A stretch of DNA of 64,000 nt from Streptomyces sp. M92 (GTDB lineage Bacteria; Actinomycetota; Actinomycetes; Streptomycetales; Streptomycetaceae): positions 3,100,001 to 3,164,000 of the forward strand of contig NZ_CP101137.1 in the NCBI RefSeq assembly GCF_028473745.1, in the 5' to 3' direction. The notes below the pieces were generated by a model that was not told the origin of the DNA, did no database searches, and saw only the letters and a program-made list of their open reading frames with translations. The translations under genes were made by a program, and so were the position numbers. Of the stretch, positions 1 to 9,456 are shown piece after piece. Positions within the stretch are counted from its first letter, which is position 1. The number at the start of each line of letters is the position of its first letter.

Positions 1-53
1 TGCGGCAGATGGCCGAGAACGAGCCGCGCTACCCCGTGGTCGCGAACGACTGA
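1..53 (+). CDS. 3' end of an unidentified gene
   Basis: Only the last 16 complete codons are inside the window, ending in TGA at 51-53; the final residues read YPVVAND. The frame is supported by the strong terminator hairpin that follows 36 bases downstream. The product cannot be identified from so short a tail. Confidence 0.6.
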   Translation, partial: RQMAENEPRYPVVAND

Positions 54-88
54 CGGCACGTCACCCGCCTCACGCCTCACACGAGTTC

Positions 89-130
89 GGCGCCCGCCCG
101 GGTCACCTCCCGGGCGGGCGCCGTTCGTTT
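89..130 (+). terminator. Rho-independent-type terminator
   Basis: A perfect 14-bp inverted repeat (89-102 with 109-122) with a six-base loop is followed by a T-rich stretch. It sits just after the partial gene and separates it from the terpene synthase operon. The rest of the gap to 303 shows no convincing promoter. Confidence 0.8.
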
Positions 131-303
131 GCCTGAAGCCACCACACAACAGGAGAATTCCGGCACGCTGGGGTAGTGAATGAAGCAAATCCGTTCCCAG
201 AACGGTCAGTTGTGGTGCTGAATGGGAAGTGCGGGGATACGCAACGGCGCACGCCCCGCTCGGTGCGGGGGGTGCGCCACCGGCGGCTGAGAGGGGTTTG
301 TCC

Positions 304-1398
304 GTGCACGCTTTCTCACAGGGCTCCACAGCGACACCGACCGCGATCGCGGTACCGTCATCGCTCCGCCTTCCGGTGATCGAGGCGGCATTTCCCCGGC
401 AACTGCACCCGTATTGGCCGAAGCTCCAGGAGAAGACACGCACCTGGATGCTGGAAAAACGGCTCATGCCGGCGGACAAGGTCGCGGAATATGCCGATGG
501 CCTGTGCTACACCGACCTCATGGCGGGGTACTACCTGGGCGCCCCCGACGAGGTCATGCAGGCGATAGCGGACTACAGCGCCTGGTTCTTCGTCTGGGAC
601 GACCGGCACGACCGGGACGTCGTCCACGGCCGGCCCGCCGCGTGGCGGCGGCTGCGGGACCGGCTGCACACGGCACTCGACTCACCCGCGGACCACCTGC
701 ACCACGAGGACACGCTGGTGGCCGGGTTCGCCGACAGTGTGCGGCGGCTGCACTCCTTCCTGCCGGCGCCGGCGACCTGGAACGCCCGGTTCGCCCGGCA
801 CTTCCACGCGGTGATCGACGCGTACGACCGCGAATTCCACAACCGCACGCACGGAATCGTGCCCGGCGTCGAGGAGTACCTCGAACTGCGCCGGCTCACG
901 TTCGCCCACTGGATCTGGACCGACCTGCTGGAGCCGAGCGCGGGGTGCGAACTGCCGGACGCCGTTCGAAAGCATCCGGCATATCGCCGGGCGGCCCTGC
1001 TGAGCCAGGAATTCGCCGCCTGGTACAACGACCTCTGCTCACTGCCCAAGGAAATAGCGGGCGACGAGGTACACAATCTCGGGATCAGTCTCATCACTCA
1101 TCACTCGCTGACCCTCGAAGAAGCCATCGGGGAAGTCAGACGACGCGTCGAGGAATGTATTACCGAATTCCTCGTGGTGGAACAGGACGCGTTGCGGTTC
1201 GCGGACTCGCTCGCCGACGGAACCGTGCGCGGAAAGGAACTCAGCGGCGCCGTACGGGCCTGCGTCGGCAATATGCGGAACTGGTTCAGTTCCGTCTACT
1301 GGTTCCACCACGAGTCGGGCCGGTACATGGTCGACAGCTGGGACGACCGGTCCACGCCCCCCTACGTCAACAACGAAGCGGCAGGTGAGGAGAAATGA
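304..1398 (+). CDS. Epi-isozizaene synthase (class I sesquiterpene cyclase)
   Basis: Cyclises farnesyl diphosphate to the tricyclic sesquiterpene (+)-epi-isozizaene, precursor of the antibiotic albaflavenone. The 364-residue protein is nearly collinear with S. coelicolor SCO5222. The first Mg-binding motif DDRHD is at residues 99-103 and the second, NDLCSLPKE, at about 242-250. The C terminus carries the RY pair (GRYMVDSW). The GTG start at 304 gives the N terminus VHAF, as in the characterised enzyme, and has GAGAGGGG 6-13 bases upstream; longer in-frame starts lack such a site. Relative to S. coelicolor there is a two-residue insertion in the loop before TWNARF. Its stop overlaps the start of the P450 gene (ATGA), so the pair is translationally coupled. 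Confidence 0.95.
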   Translation: MHAFSQGSTATPTAIAVPSSLRLPVIEAAFPRQLHPYWPKLQEKTRTWMLEKRLMPADKVAEYADGLCYTDLMAGYYLGAPDEVMQAIADYSAWFFVWDDRHDRDVVHGRPAAWRRLRDRLHTALDSPADHLHHEDTLVAGFADSVRRLHSFLPAPATWNARFARHFHAVIDAYDREFHNRTHGIVPGVEEYLELRRLTFAHWIWTDLLEPSAGCELPDAVRKHPAYRRAALLSQEFAAWYNDLCSLPKEIAGDEVHNLGISLITHHSLTLEEAIGEVRRRVEECITEFLVVEQDALRFADSLADGTVRGKELSGAVRACVGNMRNWFSSVYWFHHESGRYMVDSWDDRSTPPYVNNEAAGEEK

Positions 1399-2807
1399 CC
1401 GTCGAGTCCGTCAACCCCGAGACCCGGACCGATCCGACCGGTCCGACCGAACCGAACGATCCGACCGGCCCGGCACCGGAGCTGCGCGAGCCGCCCGTCG
1501 CGGGCGGCGGCGTCCCGCTCCTCGGCCACGGCTGGCGGCTGGCCCGCGACCCGTTGGCCTTCATGTCCCAGCTGCGCGACCACGGCGACATCGTGCGCAT
1601 CAAGCTGGGCCCCAAGACCGTCTACGCGGTCACCACTCCGGACCTCACCGGCGCCCTGGCCCTGAGCCCGGACTACCACATAGCCGGCCCCCTGTGGGAG
1701 TCGCTGGAGGGCCTGCTCGGCAAGGAAGGCGTGGCCACCGCCAACGGCACGCTCCACCGGCGCCAGCGGCGCACCATCCAGCCGGCGTTCCGGCTCGACG
1801 CCATCCCCGCCTACGGGCCGATCATGGAGGAGGAGGCGCACGCGCTCGCCGAGCGCTGGCGGCCGGGGCGGACCGTCGACGCCACCTCCGAGTCCTTCCG
1901 CGTCGCCGTGCGGGTCGCCGCCCGCTGCCTGTTGCGCGGCCAGTACATGGACGAGCGGGCCGAGCGGCTGTGCACCGCCCTCGCCACCGTCTTCCGCGGC
2001 ATGTACCGGCGGATGGTGGTCCCGCTGGGGCCGCTGTACCGGCTGCCGCTTCCGGCCAACCGGGCCTTCAACGACGCGTTGGCCGATCTGCACCGCCTGG
2101 TCGACGAGATCGTCGCCGAGCGCCGCGCATCCGGTCAAAAGCCGGACGATTTGCTGACGGCATTGCTGGAGGCGAAGGACGACAATGGCGACCCGATCGG
2201 GGAACAGGAGATCCACGACCAAGTGGTCGCGATACTCACCCCCGGCAGTGAAACCATCGCCTCCACGATCATGTGGTTGCTGCAGGCACTTGCCGACCAC
2301 CCGGAACATGCCGACCGCATACGCGACGAAGTCGAGGCGGTCACCGGCGGGCGTCCCGTGGCATTCGAGGACGTCCGCAAGCTCACGCACACCGGCAATG
2401 TCATCATCGAGGCCATGCGTTTGCGGCCCGCCGTATGGGTATTGACGCGCCGCGCGGTCGTCGAGAGTGAACTCGGTGGGTATCGCATTCCGGCCGGGGC
2501 GGACATCATCTACAGTCCGTACGCAATCCAGCGCGACCCGAAGTCGTACGCCGACAACCTGGAGTTCGACCCGGACCGGTGGCTGCCGGAACGCGCGGGG
2601 AACGTCCCGAAATACGCCATGAAGCCGTTCAGCGCGGGCAAGCGCAAGTGCCCCAGTGACCACTTCTCCATGGCGCAGCTGACCCTGATCACGGCGGCGC
2701 TCGCCACCAAGTACCGCTTCGAGCAGGTAGCCGGCTCGAACGACGCGGTCCGCGTCGGCATCACGCTCCGGCCGCACGACCTGCTGGTCAGGCCCGTGGC
2801 ACGGTGA
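1395..2807 (+). CDS. cyp170A1: Cytochrome P450 CYP170A1 (albaflavenone synthase)
   Basis: Oxidises epi-isozizaene in two steps, via albaflavenols, to albaflavenone. This 470-residue P450 has the oxygen-binding I-helix stretch [10 protein letters not shown] with an unusual Gly-Ser-Glu arrangement, the K-helix EAMRLRP, and a haem loop [11 protein letters not shown] with the Cys ligand. It differs little from S. coelicolor SCO5223. In that protein a second, moonlighting farnesene synthase site was described in the helical bundle. The acidic motif DDNGD assigned to that site is preserved here at about residues 262-266. The start ATG overlaps the terpene synthase stop by four bases. The N-terminal 35 residues are Pro/Thr-rich and vary between strains. 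Confidence 0.95.
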   Translation: MTVESVNPETRTDPTGPTEPNDPTGPAPELREPPVAGGGVPLLGHGWRLARDPLAFMSQLRDHGDIVRIKLGPKTVYAVTTPDLTGALALSPDYHIAGPLWESLEGLLGKEGVATANGTLHRRQRRTIQPAFRLDAIPAYGPIMEEEAHALAERWRPGRTVDATSESFRVAVRVAARCLLRGQYMDERAERLCTALATVFRGMYRRMVVPLGPLYRLPLPANRAFNDALADLHRLVDEIVAERRASGQKPDDLLTALLEAKDDNGDPIGEQEIHDQVVAILTPGSETIASTIMWLLQALADHPEHADRIRDEVEAVTGGRPVAFEDVRKLTHTGNVIIEAMRLRPAVWVLTRRAVVESELGGYRIPAGADIIYSPYAIQRDPKSYADNLEFDPDRWLPERAGNVPKYAMKPFSAGKRKCPSDHFSMAQLTLITAALATKYRFEQVAGSNDAVRVGITLRPHDLLVRPVAR

Positions 2808-2826
2808 CGCGGCACGGCGGCGACCC

Positions 2827-3801
2827 TCAGGCCGCTCCGGCCGCCTCCGGTCCCCGGAAGGTGCGCCGGTAGGCGTGCGGGGTGGTTCCCAGGGCCCTGA
2901 CGAACTGGTGCCTGAGGGCCGCCGCCGTACCGAAGCCGGTGCGCCAGGCGATCGCGTCCATCGTCTCGTCCGTCGCCTCCAGCAGCCGCTGGGCCAGCAG
3001 CACGCGCTGGCGCAGTATCCAGCGGTAGGGAGTCGTACCCGTCTCCTGCTGGAAGCGGCGGGCGAAGGTGCGCGGGGACATGTGCGCCCGCGCCGCGAGC
3101 TGGTCGACGGTGACCTCCTCGTCGAGGTGCTGCTCCATCCAGGCCAGCACCTCGCCCACGGTGTCGCAGGAGGAGCGGGGCAGCGGCCGCTCGATGTACT
3201 GCGTCTGGCCGCCGTCCCGGTGCGGCGGTACGACCATGCGCCGGGCGATCCGGTTGGCGACCTCCGGCCCCTGCTCCTTGCGCACGATGTGCAGACAGGC
3301 GTCGATGCCGGCGGCGGTGCCCGCGCTGGTGATCACCGGGTCCTCGTCCACATAGAGCACGTCGGGCGAGACGGCCACCGTCGGGTACTGCCGGGCCAGC
3401 TCGGCCGCGTGGTGCCAGTGCACCGCGCACCGCCGCCCGTCCAGCAGCCCGGCGGCGCCCAGCACGAACACCCCGGAGCACACGCTGAGCACCCGCGCGC
3501 CCCGGTCCACCGCCCGCCGCAGGGCGGCCAGCAGCTCGGGCGGGTACTCCCGGCGGGCGTAGTCGCTGCCCGCCGGCACGGCGATCAGGTCGGCCTCCTC
3601 CAGCCGGTCCAGCCCGTACGGCGTGGAGACGGTGAGCCCGCCGACGTGCGTGCTCAGCGCCGGGCCCTCGGCCGACACCACCGCGAAGTCGTACCCGGGC
3701 AGGCCCTCGTCGCTCCGGTCGATGCCGAAGACCTCGCAGACGACGCCGAGTTCGAAGGGGTGCACGCCGTCCAGCAGCACGGCGGCCACGTTCTGCAGCA
3801 T
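2827..3801 (-). CDS. nrdS: NrdS, AraC/GlxA-type transcriptional regulator
   Basis: Third gene of the nrdABS operon described in S. coelicolor. The N-terminal half (about residues 1-190) is a DJ-1/PfpI-like amidotransferase fold with a Cys in the nucleophile-elbow position (SVCSGVFVLGAAGLLDG). The C-terminal 100 residues are a double AraC-type helix-turn-helix (DQLAARAHMSPRTFARRF, then WRTGFGTAAALRHQF). The 324-residue length fits the GlxA subfamily. It lies 250 bases downstream of nrdB on the same strand. The operon assignment comes from the published S. coelicolor case. Its effect on nrd expression is not clear from sequence. Confidence 0.85.
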   Translation of the reverse strand: MLQNVAAVLLDGVHPFELGVVCEVFGIDRSDEGLPGYDFAVVSAEGPALSTHVGGLTVSTPYGLDRLEEADLIAVPAGSDYARREYPPELLAALRRAVDRGARVLSVCSGVFVLGAAGLLDGRRCAVHWHHAAELARQYPTVAVSPDVLYVDEDPVITSAGTAAGIDACLHIVRKEQGPEVANRIARRMVVPPHRDGGQTQYIERPLPRSSCDTVGEVLAWMEQHLDEEVTVDQLAARAHMSPRTFARRFQQETGTTPYRWILRQRVLLAQRLLEATDETMDAIAWRTGFGTAAALRHQFVRALGTTPHAYRRTFRGPEAAGAA

Positions 3802-3893
3802 GCCGCCAGTGTGCCTCGGAAGTGGCAGGAAATCGAGGCCCTACGGCAGTCCTGCCACTCCCGGTAAGGAGTATCCGGCGCGACAGTGGTGTC

Positions 3894-4139
3894 ATGACCG
3901 GAAACCAGATCGAAGCCCTGATCGGAATGCTCGTGACCTTCGGACTCCTGGTCCTCATGGTCCTCCCCTCGGTGATCGGAATCGTGCGCGACAGGCGCAT
4001 CGACCGTCAGCTCAGGGAGGCCCAGGAGGGCAAGGGGGCGGGGAAGGAGACTCAGAAGTCCTCGTCCAGGTCGACGGTGCCCTCCACCGCCACCTGGTAC
4101 GCCGAGGGACGCCGCTCGAAGAAGTTGGTCAGCTCCTGA
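3894..4139 (+). CDS. Small single-span membrane protein (tentative)
   Basis: An 81-codon frame opposite to the nrd operon, in the nrdB-nrdS gap. Residues about 8-30 form one hydrophobic helix (ALIGMLVTFGLLVLMVL), followed by a basic/acidic stretch (VRDRRIDRQLREAQEGKG), a pattern typical of small Streptomyces membrane proteins. No ribosome binding site is well placed: AAGGAG at 3865-3870 is over 20 bases from the ATG. The last 29 codons overlap the 3' end of nrdB antisense and are low-complexity. The hydrophobic helix makes it more than a random frame, but it is not certain to be a gene. Confidence 0.45.
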   Translation: MTGNQIEALIGMLVTFGLLVLMVLPSVIGIVRDRRIDRQLREAQEGKGAGKETQKSSSRSTVPSTATWYAEGRRSKKLVSS

Positions 4140-5074
4140 ACACCCTGCAGCTCCATGAAGGAGAAGGGGTTCTCGGAGCCGTACACCGGGGCGAAGCCGA
4201 GCCGCTCCAGACGCTGGTCGGCCACGCACTCCAGGTACTGCCGCATCGAGTCGGTGTTCATCCCCGGGAGGCCGTCACCGCACAGGTCGCGCGCGAACTG
4301 CAGCTCGGCCTCGACGGCCTCCCGCAGCATGTCGGTGACCTCCTGCTGGAGCCGGTCGTCGAACAGCTCCGGCTCCTCCTTGCGGACGGTGTCGACCACG
4401 TCGAACGCGAAGGACATGTGCATCGTCTCGTCCCGGAACACCCAGTTGGTGCCGGTGGCCAGGCCGTGCAGCAGGCCCCGGCTGCGGAACCAGTAGACGT
4501 AGGCGAAGGCGCCGTAGAAGAACAGGCCCTCGATGCAGGCCGCGAAGCAGATGAGGTTGAGCAGGAACCGGCGGCGGTCGGCCTGGGTCTCCAGACGGTC
4601 GATCGACTCGACCGAGTCCATCCACTTGAAGCAGAACTCGGCCTTCTCGCGGATCGAGGGGATGTTCTCCACGGCCGCGAAGGCGGCGGCCCGGTCGTCC
4701 GGGTCGGGCAGGTAGGTGTCCAGCAGCGTCAGGTAGAACTGGACGTGCACGGCCTCCTCGAAGAGCTGCCGGGACAGGTACAGCCGCGCCTCGGGGGAGT
4801 TGATGTGCTTGTAGAGCGTCAGCACCAGGTTGTTCGCCACGATCGAGTCACCGGTGGCGAAGAAGGCCACCAGCCGGCCGATCAGGTGCTGCTCCTCGGG
4901 GCTCAGCTTCGCGAGGTCGGCGACGTCCGAGTGGAGGTCGACCTCCTCCACGTGCCAGGTGTTCTTGATGGCGTCCCGGTAGCGCTCGTAGAAGTCCGGG
5001 TAGCGCATGGGGCGCAGGGTCAGCTCGAAGCCCGGGTCGAGCAGGTTCTTCGTGGTCGGGATCTCGGTGGTCAT
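4052..5074 (-). CDS. nrdB: Ribonucleotide reductase class Ia beta subunit NrdB
   Basis: R2 subunit that houses the di-iron/tyrosyl radical cofactor used by NrdA to reduce ribonucleoside diphosphates. Of 340 residues, iron ligands are visible as D76 (FFATGDS), E107 and H110 (EEAVHVQFY), then IEGLFFYG and the DETMH Glu/His pair. Y114, seven residues after E107, is in the position of the radical Tyr122 of E. coli. The ATG overlaps the nrdA stop by one base (TAATG), so translation is coupled. The last residues DLDEDF form the acidic tail expected to dock on NrdA. The operon is read from the riboswitch upstream of nrdA. Confidence 0.95.
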   Translation of the reverse strand: MTTEIPTTKNLLDPGFELTLRPMRYPDFYERYRDAIKNTWHVEEVDLHSDVADLAKLSPEEQHLIGRLVAFFATGDSIVANNLVLTLYKHINSPEARLYLSRQLFEEAVHVQFYLTLLDTYLPDPDDRAAAFAAVENIPSIREKAEFCFKWMDSVESIDRLETQADRRRFLLNLICFAACIEGLFFYGAFAYVYWFRSRGLLHGLATGTNWVFRDETMHMSFAFDVVDTVRKEEPELFDDRLQQEVTDMLREAVEAELQFARDLCGDGLPGMNTDSMRQYLECVADQRLERLGFAPVYGSENPFSFMELQGVQELTNFFERRPSAYQVAVEGTVDLDEDF

Positions 5075-7446
5075 TACTGGCAGGCCTCGCAGGACTCGGG
5101 GTTTTCCAGGGAGCAGGCGACCGCTTCGGGGTCGGGGGTCTGCTGGGCGGGCACGGTGGCCCGGGCGGCGGCGCGGGCGATGCGGGTCGCCGGGCGCGAG
5201 CGCAGGTAGTACGTGGTCTTCAGACCCTGCTTCCAGGCGTACGCGTACATCGAGGAGAGCTTCCCGATGGTCGGCGTCTCCAGGAACAGGTTCAGCGACT
5301 GGGCCTGGTCGAGGTACGGGGTGCGGGCGGCGGCCATGTCGATCAGGCCGCGCTGCGGGATCTCCCAGGCGGTGCGGTACAGCGCGCGGACGCCCTCGGG
5401 GATCCAGGTGAAGCCCTGCACCGAGCCGTTCGCCTCGCGCAGCGCCTCGCGGGTGCGGGCGTCCCACACGCCGAGCCGCTTGAGGTCGTCCACCAGGTAG
5501 GAGTTGACCTGGAGGAACTCGCCGGACAGCGTTTCGCGCTTGAACAGGTTGGACACCTGCGGCTCGATGCACTCGTAGGCGCCCACGATGGAGGCGATGG
5601 TCGCGGTCGGGGCGATCGCCAGGAGCAGGGAGTTGCGCAGTCCGGTGGTGGCCATGCGCTCGCGCAGCGCCGCCCAGCGCTCGGGCCAGGCGTGTTCGAC
5701 GCCGTAGTGGTCGGGGTGCAGCACGCCCCGGGCGGTGCGGGTCTTCTCCCAGGCCGGCAGCGGGCCGTTGCGTTCCGCGAGGTCGGCGGAGGTCTCGTAG
5801 GCGGCGAGCATGATCCGCTCGGCGATGCGGGTGGAGAGCGACTTGGCCTCGGGGGAGTCGAAGGGCAGCCGGAGCCGGAAGAAGACGTCCTGGAGGCCCA
5901 TGGCGCCGAGGCCGACCGGACGCCAGCGGGCGTTGGAGCGGCCCGCCTGCTCGGTCGGGTAGAAGTTGATGTCGACGACCCGGTCCAGGAAGGTGACGGC
6001 GGTGCGGACGGTGGCGTCCAGCCGCTCCCAGTCGATGTCGCCTGCCGTCCGGTCGACGAACGCGCCGAGGTTGACCGACCCCAGGTTGCAGACCGCCGTC
6101 TCGCCGTCGTCCGTGACCTCCAGGATCTCCGTGCAGAGGTTGGAGGAGTGGACGACGTGGCCCGGCTCGGCGGTCTGGTTGGCGGTGCGGTTGGCGGTGT
6201 CCTTGAAGGTCATCCAGCCGTTGCCGGTCTGCGCGAGGGTGCGCATCATGCGGCCGTACAGCTCACGGGCGGGCAGCGTCCTGCGGGCGAGCCCGGCCGC
6301 CTCCGCCTCGCGGTACGCGGCGTCGAACTCCTCGCCCCACAGGTCGACCAGCTCGGGCACGTCGGCGGGCGAGAACAGCGACCAGGGTCCGTCGGCGTCC
6401 ACCCGGCGCATGAACTCGTCCGGTACCCAGTGCGCGAGGTTCAGGTTGTGCGTGCGGCGGGCGTCCTCGCCGGTGTTGTCCCGCAGCTCCAGGAACTCCT
6501 CGACGTCCGCGTGCCAGGTCTCCAGGTAGACCGCGGCCGCGCCCTTGCGCCGGCCGCCCTGGTTCACGGCGGCGACCGAGGCGTCCAGCGTCTTCAGGAA
6601 CGGGACGATGCCGTTGGAGTGGCCGTTGGTGCCGCGGATCAGGGAGCCGCGGGAGCGGATGCGGGAGTAGGCGATGCCGATGCCGCCGGCGTGCTTGGAG
6701 AGGTTGGCGACCTGGTGGTAGCGGTCGTAGATGGAGTCCAGCTCGTCCTTGGGGGAGTCCAGGAGGTAGCAGGACGACATCTGGGCGTGCCGGGTGCCGG
6801 AGTTGAAGAGGGTGGGGGAGGAGGGCAGGTAGTCGAGGCGGCTCATCAGGCCGTAGAGCGCGGCCACCTCGTCCACGGAGCGGGCGGTGTCGTCCTCGGC
6901 GAGTCCGGCGGCGACGCGGAGCATGAAGTGCTGGGGGGTCTCGACGACCTTGCGGGTGATCGGGTGCCGGAGCAGGTAGCGGCTGTACACGGTGCGCAGA
7001 CCGAAGTAGCCGAAGCGGTCGTCGGCGGCCGGGTCGACCAGCCCGTCCAGGCGTTCCCCGTGCAGTCGTACGAACGCGGCGGTGCGGTCGGCGATCAGGC
7101 CCTCGCGGTGGCCGGTGGCGACCGAGCCGCTGAAGGAGGTGACGCCCTGCGAGGCGGCCTCGGCACGGATGCCGATGGTCAGCAGACGGGCGGCGAGCCG
7201 CGAGTAGACCGGGTCCTCGGAGATGAGTCCGGCCGCCGCCTCGGTGGCGAGCTCGCGCAGCTCGGCCTCGTCCGCGCGGGCCGAGCGGCCGCGCAGCGCG
7301 GCGGCGGCGACCCGGCCGGGGTCGGCGTCGGGGAGGTCGGCGGTCAGGTCCGTCAGGGTCCGCAGCAGCGCGGCACCGGGTCCGTCGGGTTCCCCGGTCG
7401 CCGTCACCGGGGACGCTGAAGCCGGATCGGCTGGCGCGATGGTCAC
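5074..7446 (-). CDS. nrdA: Ribonucleotide reductase class Ia alpha subunit NrdA
   Basis: Catalytic R1 subunit, 790 residues. Family motifs are present: SSCYLLDSPKDELDSI (substrate-site Cys), NLCTEILEV (active-site region), NLGSVNLGAF, and a C-terminal redox pair CEACQ at the extreme end. The N terminus is about 90 residues of Ala/Asp-rich sequence in which I do not see a clear ATP-cone. The GTG start at 7446 has GAGGGAG eight bases upstream. The longer frame from 7470 would bury that site. Preceded by a cobalamin riboswitch, so the B12-independent enzyme is made when B12 is short, complementing the B12-dependent class II enzyme encoded elsewhere in streptomycetes. Confidence 0.95.
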   Translation of the reverse strand: MTIAPADPASASPVTATGEPDGPGAALLRTLTDLTADLPDADPGRVAAAALRGRSARADEAELRELATEAAAGLISEDPVYSRLAARLLTIGIRAEAASQGVTSFSGSVATGHREGLIADRTAAFVRLHGERLDGLVDPAADDRFGYFGLRTVYSRYLLRHPITRKVVETPQHFMLRVAAGLAEDDTARSVDEVAALYGLMSRLDYLPSSPTLFNSGTRHAQMSSCYLLDSPKDELDSIYDRYHQVANLSKHAGGIGIAYSRIRSRGSLIRGTNGHSNGIVPFLKTLDASVAAVNQGGRRKGAAAVYLETWHADVEEFLELRDNTGEDARRTHNLNLAHWVPDEFMRRVDADGPWSLFSPADVPELVDLWGEEFDAAYREAEAAGLARRTLPARELYGRMMRTLAQTGNGWMTFKDTANRTANQTAEPGHVVHSSNLCTEILEVTDDGETAVCNLGSVNLGAFVDRTAGDIDWERLDATVRTAVTFLDRVVDINFYPTEQAGRSNARWRPVGLGAMGLQDVFFRLRLPFDSPEAKSLSTRIAERIMLAAYETSADLAERNGPLPAWEKTRTARGVLHPDHYGVEHAWPERWAALRERMATTGLRNSLLLAIAPTATIASIVGAYECIEPQVSNLFKRETLSGEFLQVNSYLVDDLKRLGVWDARTREALREANGSVQGFTWIPEGVRALYRTAWEIPQRGLIDMAAARTPYLDQAQSLNLFLETPTIGKLSSMYAYAWKQGLKTTYYLRSRPATRIARAAARATVPAQQTPDPEAVACSLENPESCEACQ

Positions 7447-7584
7447 GTGGAGCACTCCCTCGCTCGGCACGGGGCCTGGCGGAGGGCAGGGGGCAGCTCA
7501 CGAGCGCGCACGGCGGTCGCGTCCACCGGCCCACTCCACGAGGCCCGGACGTCATGGCACCCGGGCCAGGGCGGCCGGGCGCAC

Positions 7585-7715
7585 CGTCGGCAGGTCCTCG
7601 GACTGGACAAGCGTGGGGATGCGCGCGAAAGCGCACGGACACACGCAAGTACACCGTTGCGGGACAGTTCCGGATTCACACCGGATTCCCCTGCGGCGAC
7701 AGCGAGCATGAGCAT
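7585..7715 (-). promoter_or_regulatory. Cobalamin (B12) riboswitch of nrdABS
   Basis: Read on the minus strand, 7650-7690 gives the conserved core: GGGAATCCGGTGTGAATCC, then CTGTCCCGCAAC about five bases later. The B12-box AGTCCGAGGACCTGCC is at 7604-7589. Both match the cobalamin aptamer consensus. The aptamer ends about 140 bases before the nrdA GTG. That leaves a GC-rich expression platform at 7447-7584 able to form terminator or sequestering hairpins. S. coelicolor nrdABS is known to be repressed by coenzyme B12 through such an element. Outer stem limits are approximate. Confidence 0.9.
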
Positions 7716-7845
7716 ACATCTTGTGCCGACCGGCGCGAGCACCCCCAGATGTTGTGTCCCGGTGTCGTGTCGCGGTACGGGTGCCAGTGCCCCGGTACGA
7801 CAACGGGCCGCCGGATTCCTCCGGCGGCCCGCATCGGTACGAGGG

Positions 7846-9456
7846 TCAGTGCGAGGAGCCCGCCGTGGCCGGCGGCAGCTCCACCTGGACGCCCGGGTCG
7901 CCCGCGTCCGCCGTGTAGTCGTCCGGCTTCGTCTCGTCGACGCCGTCGGGTGCCTTGACCGCCCGCAGGACGAAGGTGAGGACCACCGTGACCAGAACGT
8001 TCAGCACGAAGGCGGTGAGGCCGATGTAGCCGATCTCGCCGATGCCGGGGATCTCGTCGGACGAGCCGCCGAAGTGCTTCTGCGTCGGCGAGGCGACGCC
8101 GTACGCGGCGACCGTGCCGTAGACCATGCCGACCGCCCAGCCGCCGAGCAGCGCCCAGCGGTGGAACCAGCGGGTGAACAGACCGCCCACCAGGGCCGGG
8201 AAGGTCTGCAGGATCCAGATGCCGCCCAGCAGCTGGAAGTTGATCGCGACCGTCTTGTCCATGCCCAGGACGAAGACCAGCGCACCCACCTTCACCAGCA
8301 GGGACGTCAGCTTGGAGACCTTCGTCTCCTGGGCCGGGGTGGCGTCCGGCTTGATGAAGTCCTTGTAGATGTTGCGGGTGAAGAGGTTCGCGGCCGCGAT
8401 CGACATGATCGCCGCCGGGACCAGCGCGCCGATGCCGATCGCCGCGAAGGCCACGCCCGCGAACCAGTCCGGGAACATGTTCTCGAACAGCTGCGGGATC
8501 GCCAGCTGCCCGTTCTCCACCGTCACCCCGGCCGCGATCGCCATGAAGCCGAGCAGCGCCAGCAGGCCCAGCATCAGCGAGTACAGCGGCAGGATGGTGG
8601 TGTTGCGGCGGATCACCTCACGGCTGCGCGAGGACAGCGTCGCGGTGATCGAGTGCGGATACATGAAGAGCGCGAGCGCCGAGCCGAGCGCCAGGGTGGC
8701 GTACGTCCACTGGCCGCCGTGGTCCGGTACCAGACCGCCCTTGCCGGCCTCGGTGAACTTGTCGTTCGCCGAGGCGAAGATGTCGTCGAAGCCGCCGAGC
8801 TTGATCGGGATGTAGATGATCGCCACCGCGATCACGATGTAGATCAGCGTGTCCTTGACGAACGCGATCAGCGCGGGCGCCCGCAGTCCCGACGAGTAGG
8901 TGTACGCCGCCAGCACACCGAAGGCGATCAGCAGCGGCAGGTCCTTGACGAACCAGTTGGTGTCCTCGCCGCCGCCGACGCCCATCACGTCCAGCACGGC
9001 CTGGATGCCGACCAGTTGCAGCGCGATGTACGGCATCGTGGCGAGGATGCCGGTGACGGCGACCGCCAACGACAGTCCCTTCGAGCCGAACCGGCCGCGC
9101 ACGAAGTCCGAGGTCGTCACGTACCCGTGCTTGTGGGAGACCGACCACAGGCGGGGCAGGAAGGTGAAGATCAGCGGGTAGACCAGGATCGTGTACGGCA
9201 CCGCGAAGAAGCCGGCCGCGCCCGCCGCGTAGATCGCCGCCGGGACGGCCACGAAGGTGTACGCCGTGTACAGGTCGCCGCCGAGGAGGAACCAGGTGAC
9301 CCAGGTGCCGAAGGAGCGGCCGCCGAGACCCCACTCGTCGAGGCTGTGCTCGTTCTCGGCCTTGCGCCAGCGGGCCGCCATGAAGCCCATGGCGGTGACG
9401 AGTACGAAGAAGAAGATGAAGACGGCGAGCGCGACGCCGTTCACGCCGTCGTTCAC
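7846..9456 (-). CDS. Sodium/solute symporter family permease (MctP-like)
   Basis: A 536-residue polytopic membrane protein with about 13 hydrophobic segments, starting in the first helix (ALAVFIFFFVLVTAMGFMAARW). The SSS-family signature is seen in the blocks RSFGTWVTWFLLGGDLYTAYTF and GIGALVPAAIMSIAAANLFTRNIY. Closest in feel to monocarboxylate (pyruvate/lactate/acetate) symporters, but the substrate is not provable here. The GTG start overlaps the stop of the DUF3311 gene by four bases, and this two-gene arrangement is typical of the subfamily. The cytoplasmic C terminus is acidic and Pro-rich. Confidence 0.85.
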   Translation of the reverse strand: MNDGVNGVALAVFIFFFVLVTAMGFMAARWRKAENEHSLDEWGLGGRSFGTWVTWFLLGGDLYTAYTFVAVPAAIYAAGAAGFFAVPYTILVYPLIFTFLPRLWSVSHKHGYVTTSDFVRGRFGSKGLSLAVAVTGILATMPYIALQLVGIQAVLDVMGVGGGEDTNWFVKDLPLLIAFGVLAAYTYSSGLRAPALIAFVKDTLIYIVIAVAIIYIPIKLGGFDDIFASANDKFTEAGKGGLVPDHGGQWTYATLALGSALALFMYPHSITATLSSRSREVIRRNTTILPLYSLMLGLLALLGFMAIAAGVTVENGQLAIPQLFENMFPDWFAGVAFAAIGIGALVPAAIMSIAAANLFTRNIYKDFIKPDATPAQETKVSKLTSLLVKVGALVFVLGMDKTVAINFQLLGGIWILQTFPALVGGLFTRWFHRWALLGGWAVGMVYGTVAAYGVASPTQKHFGGSSDEIPGIGEIGYIGLTAFVLNVLVTVVLTFVLRAVKAPDGVDETKPDDYTADAGDPGVQVELPPATAGSSH

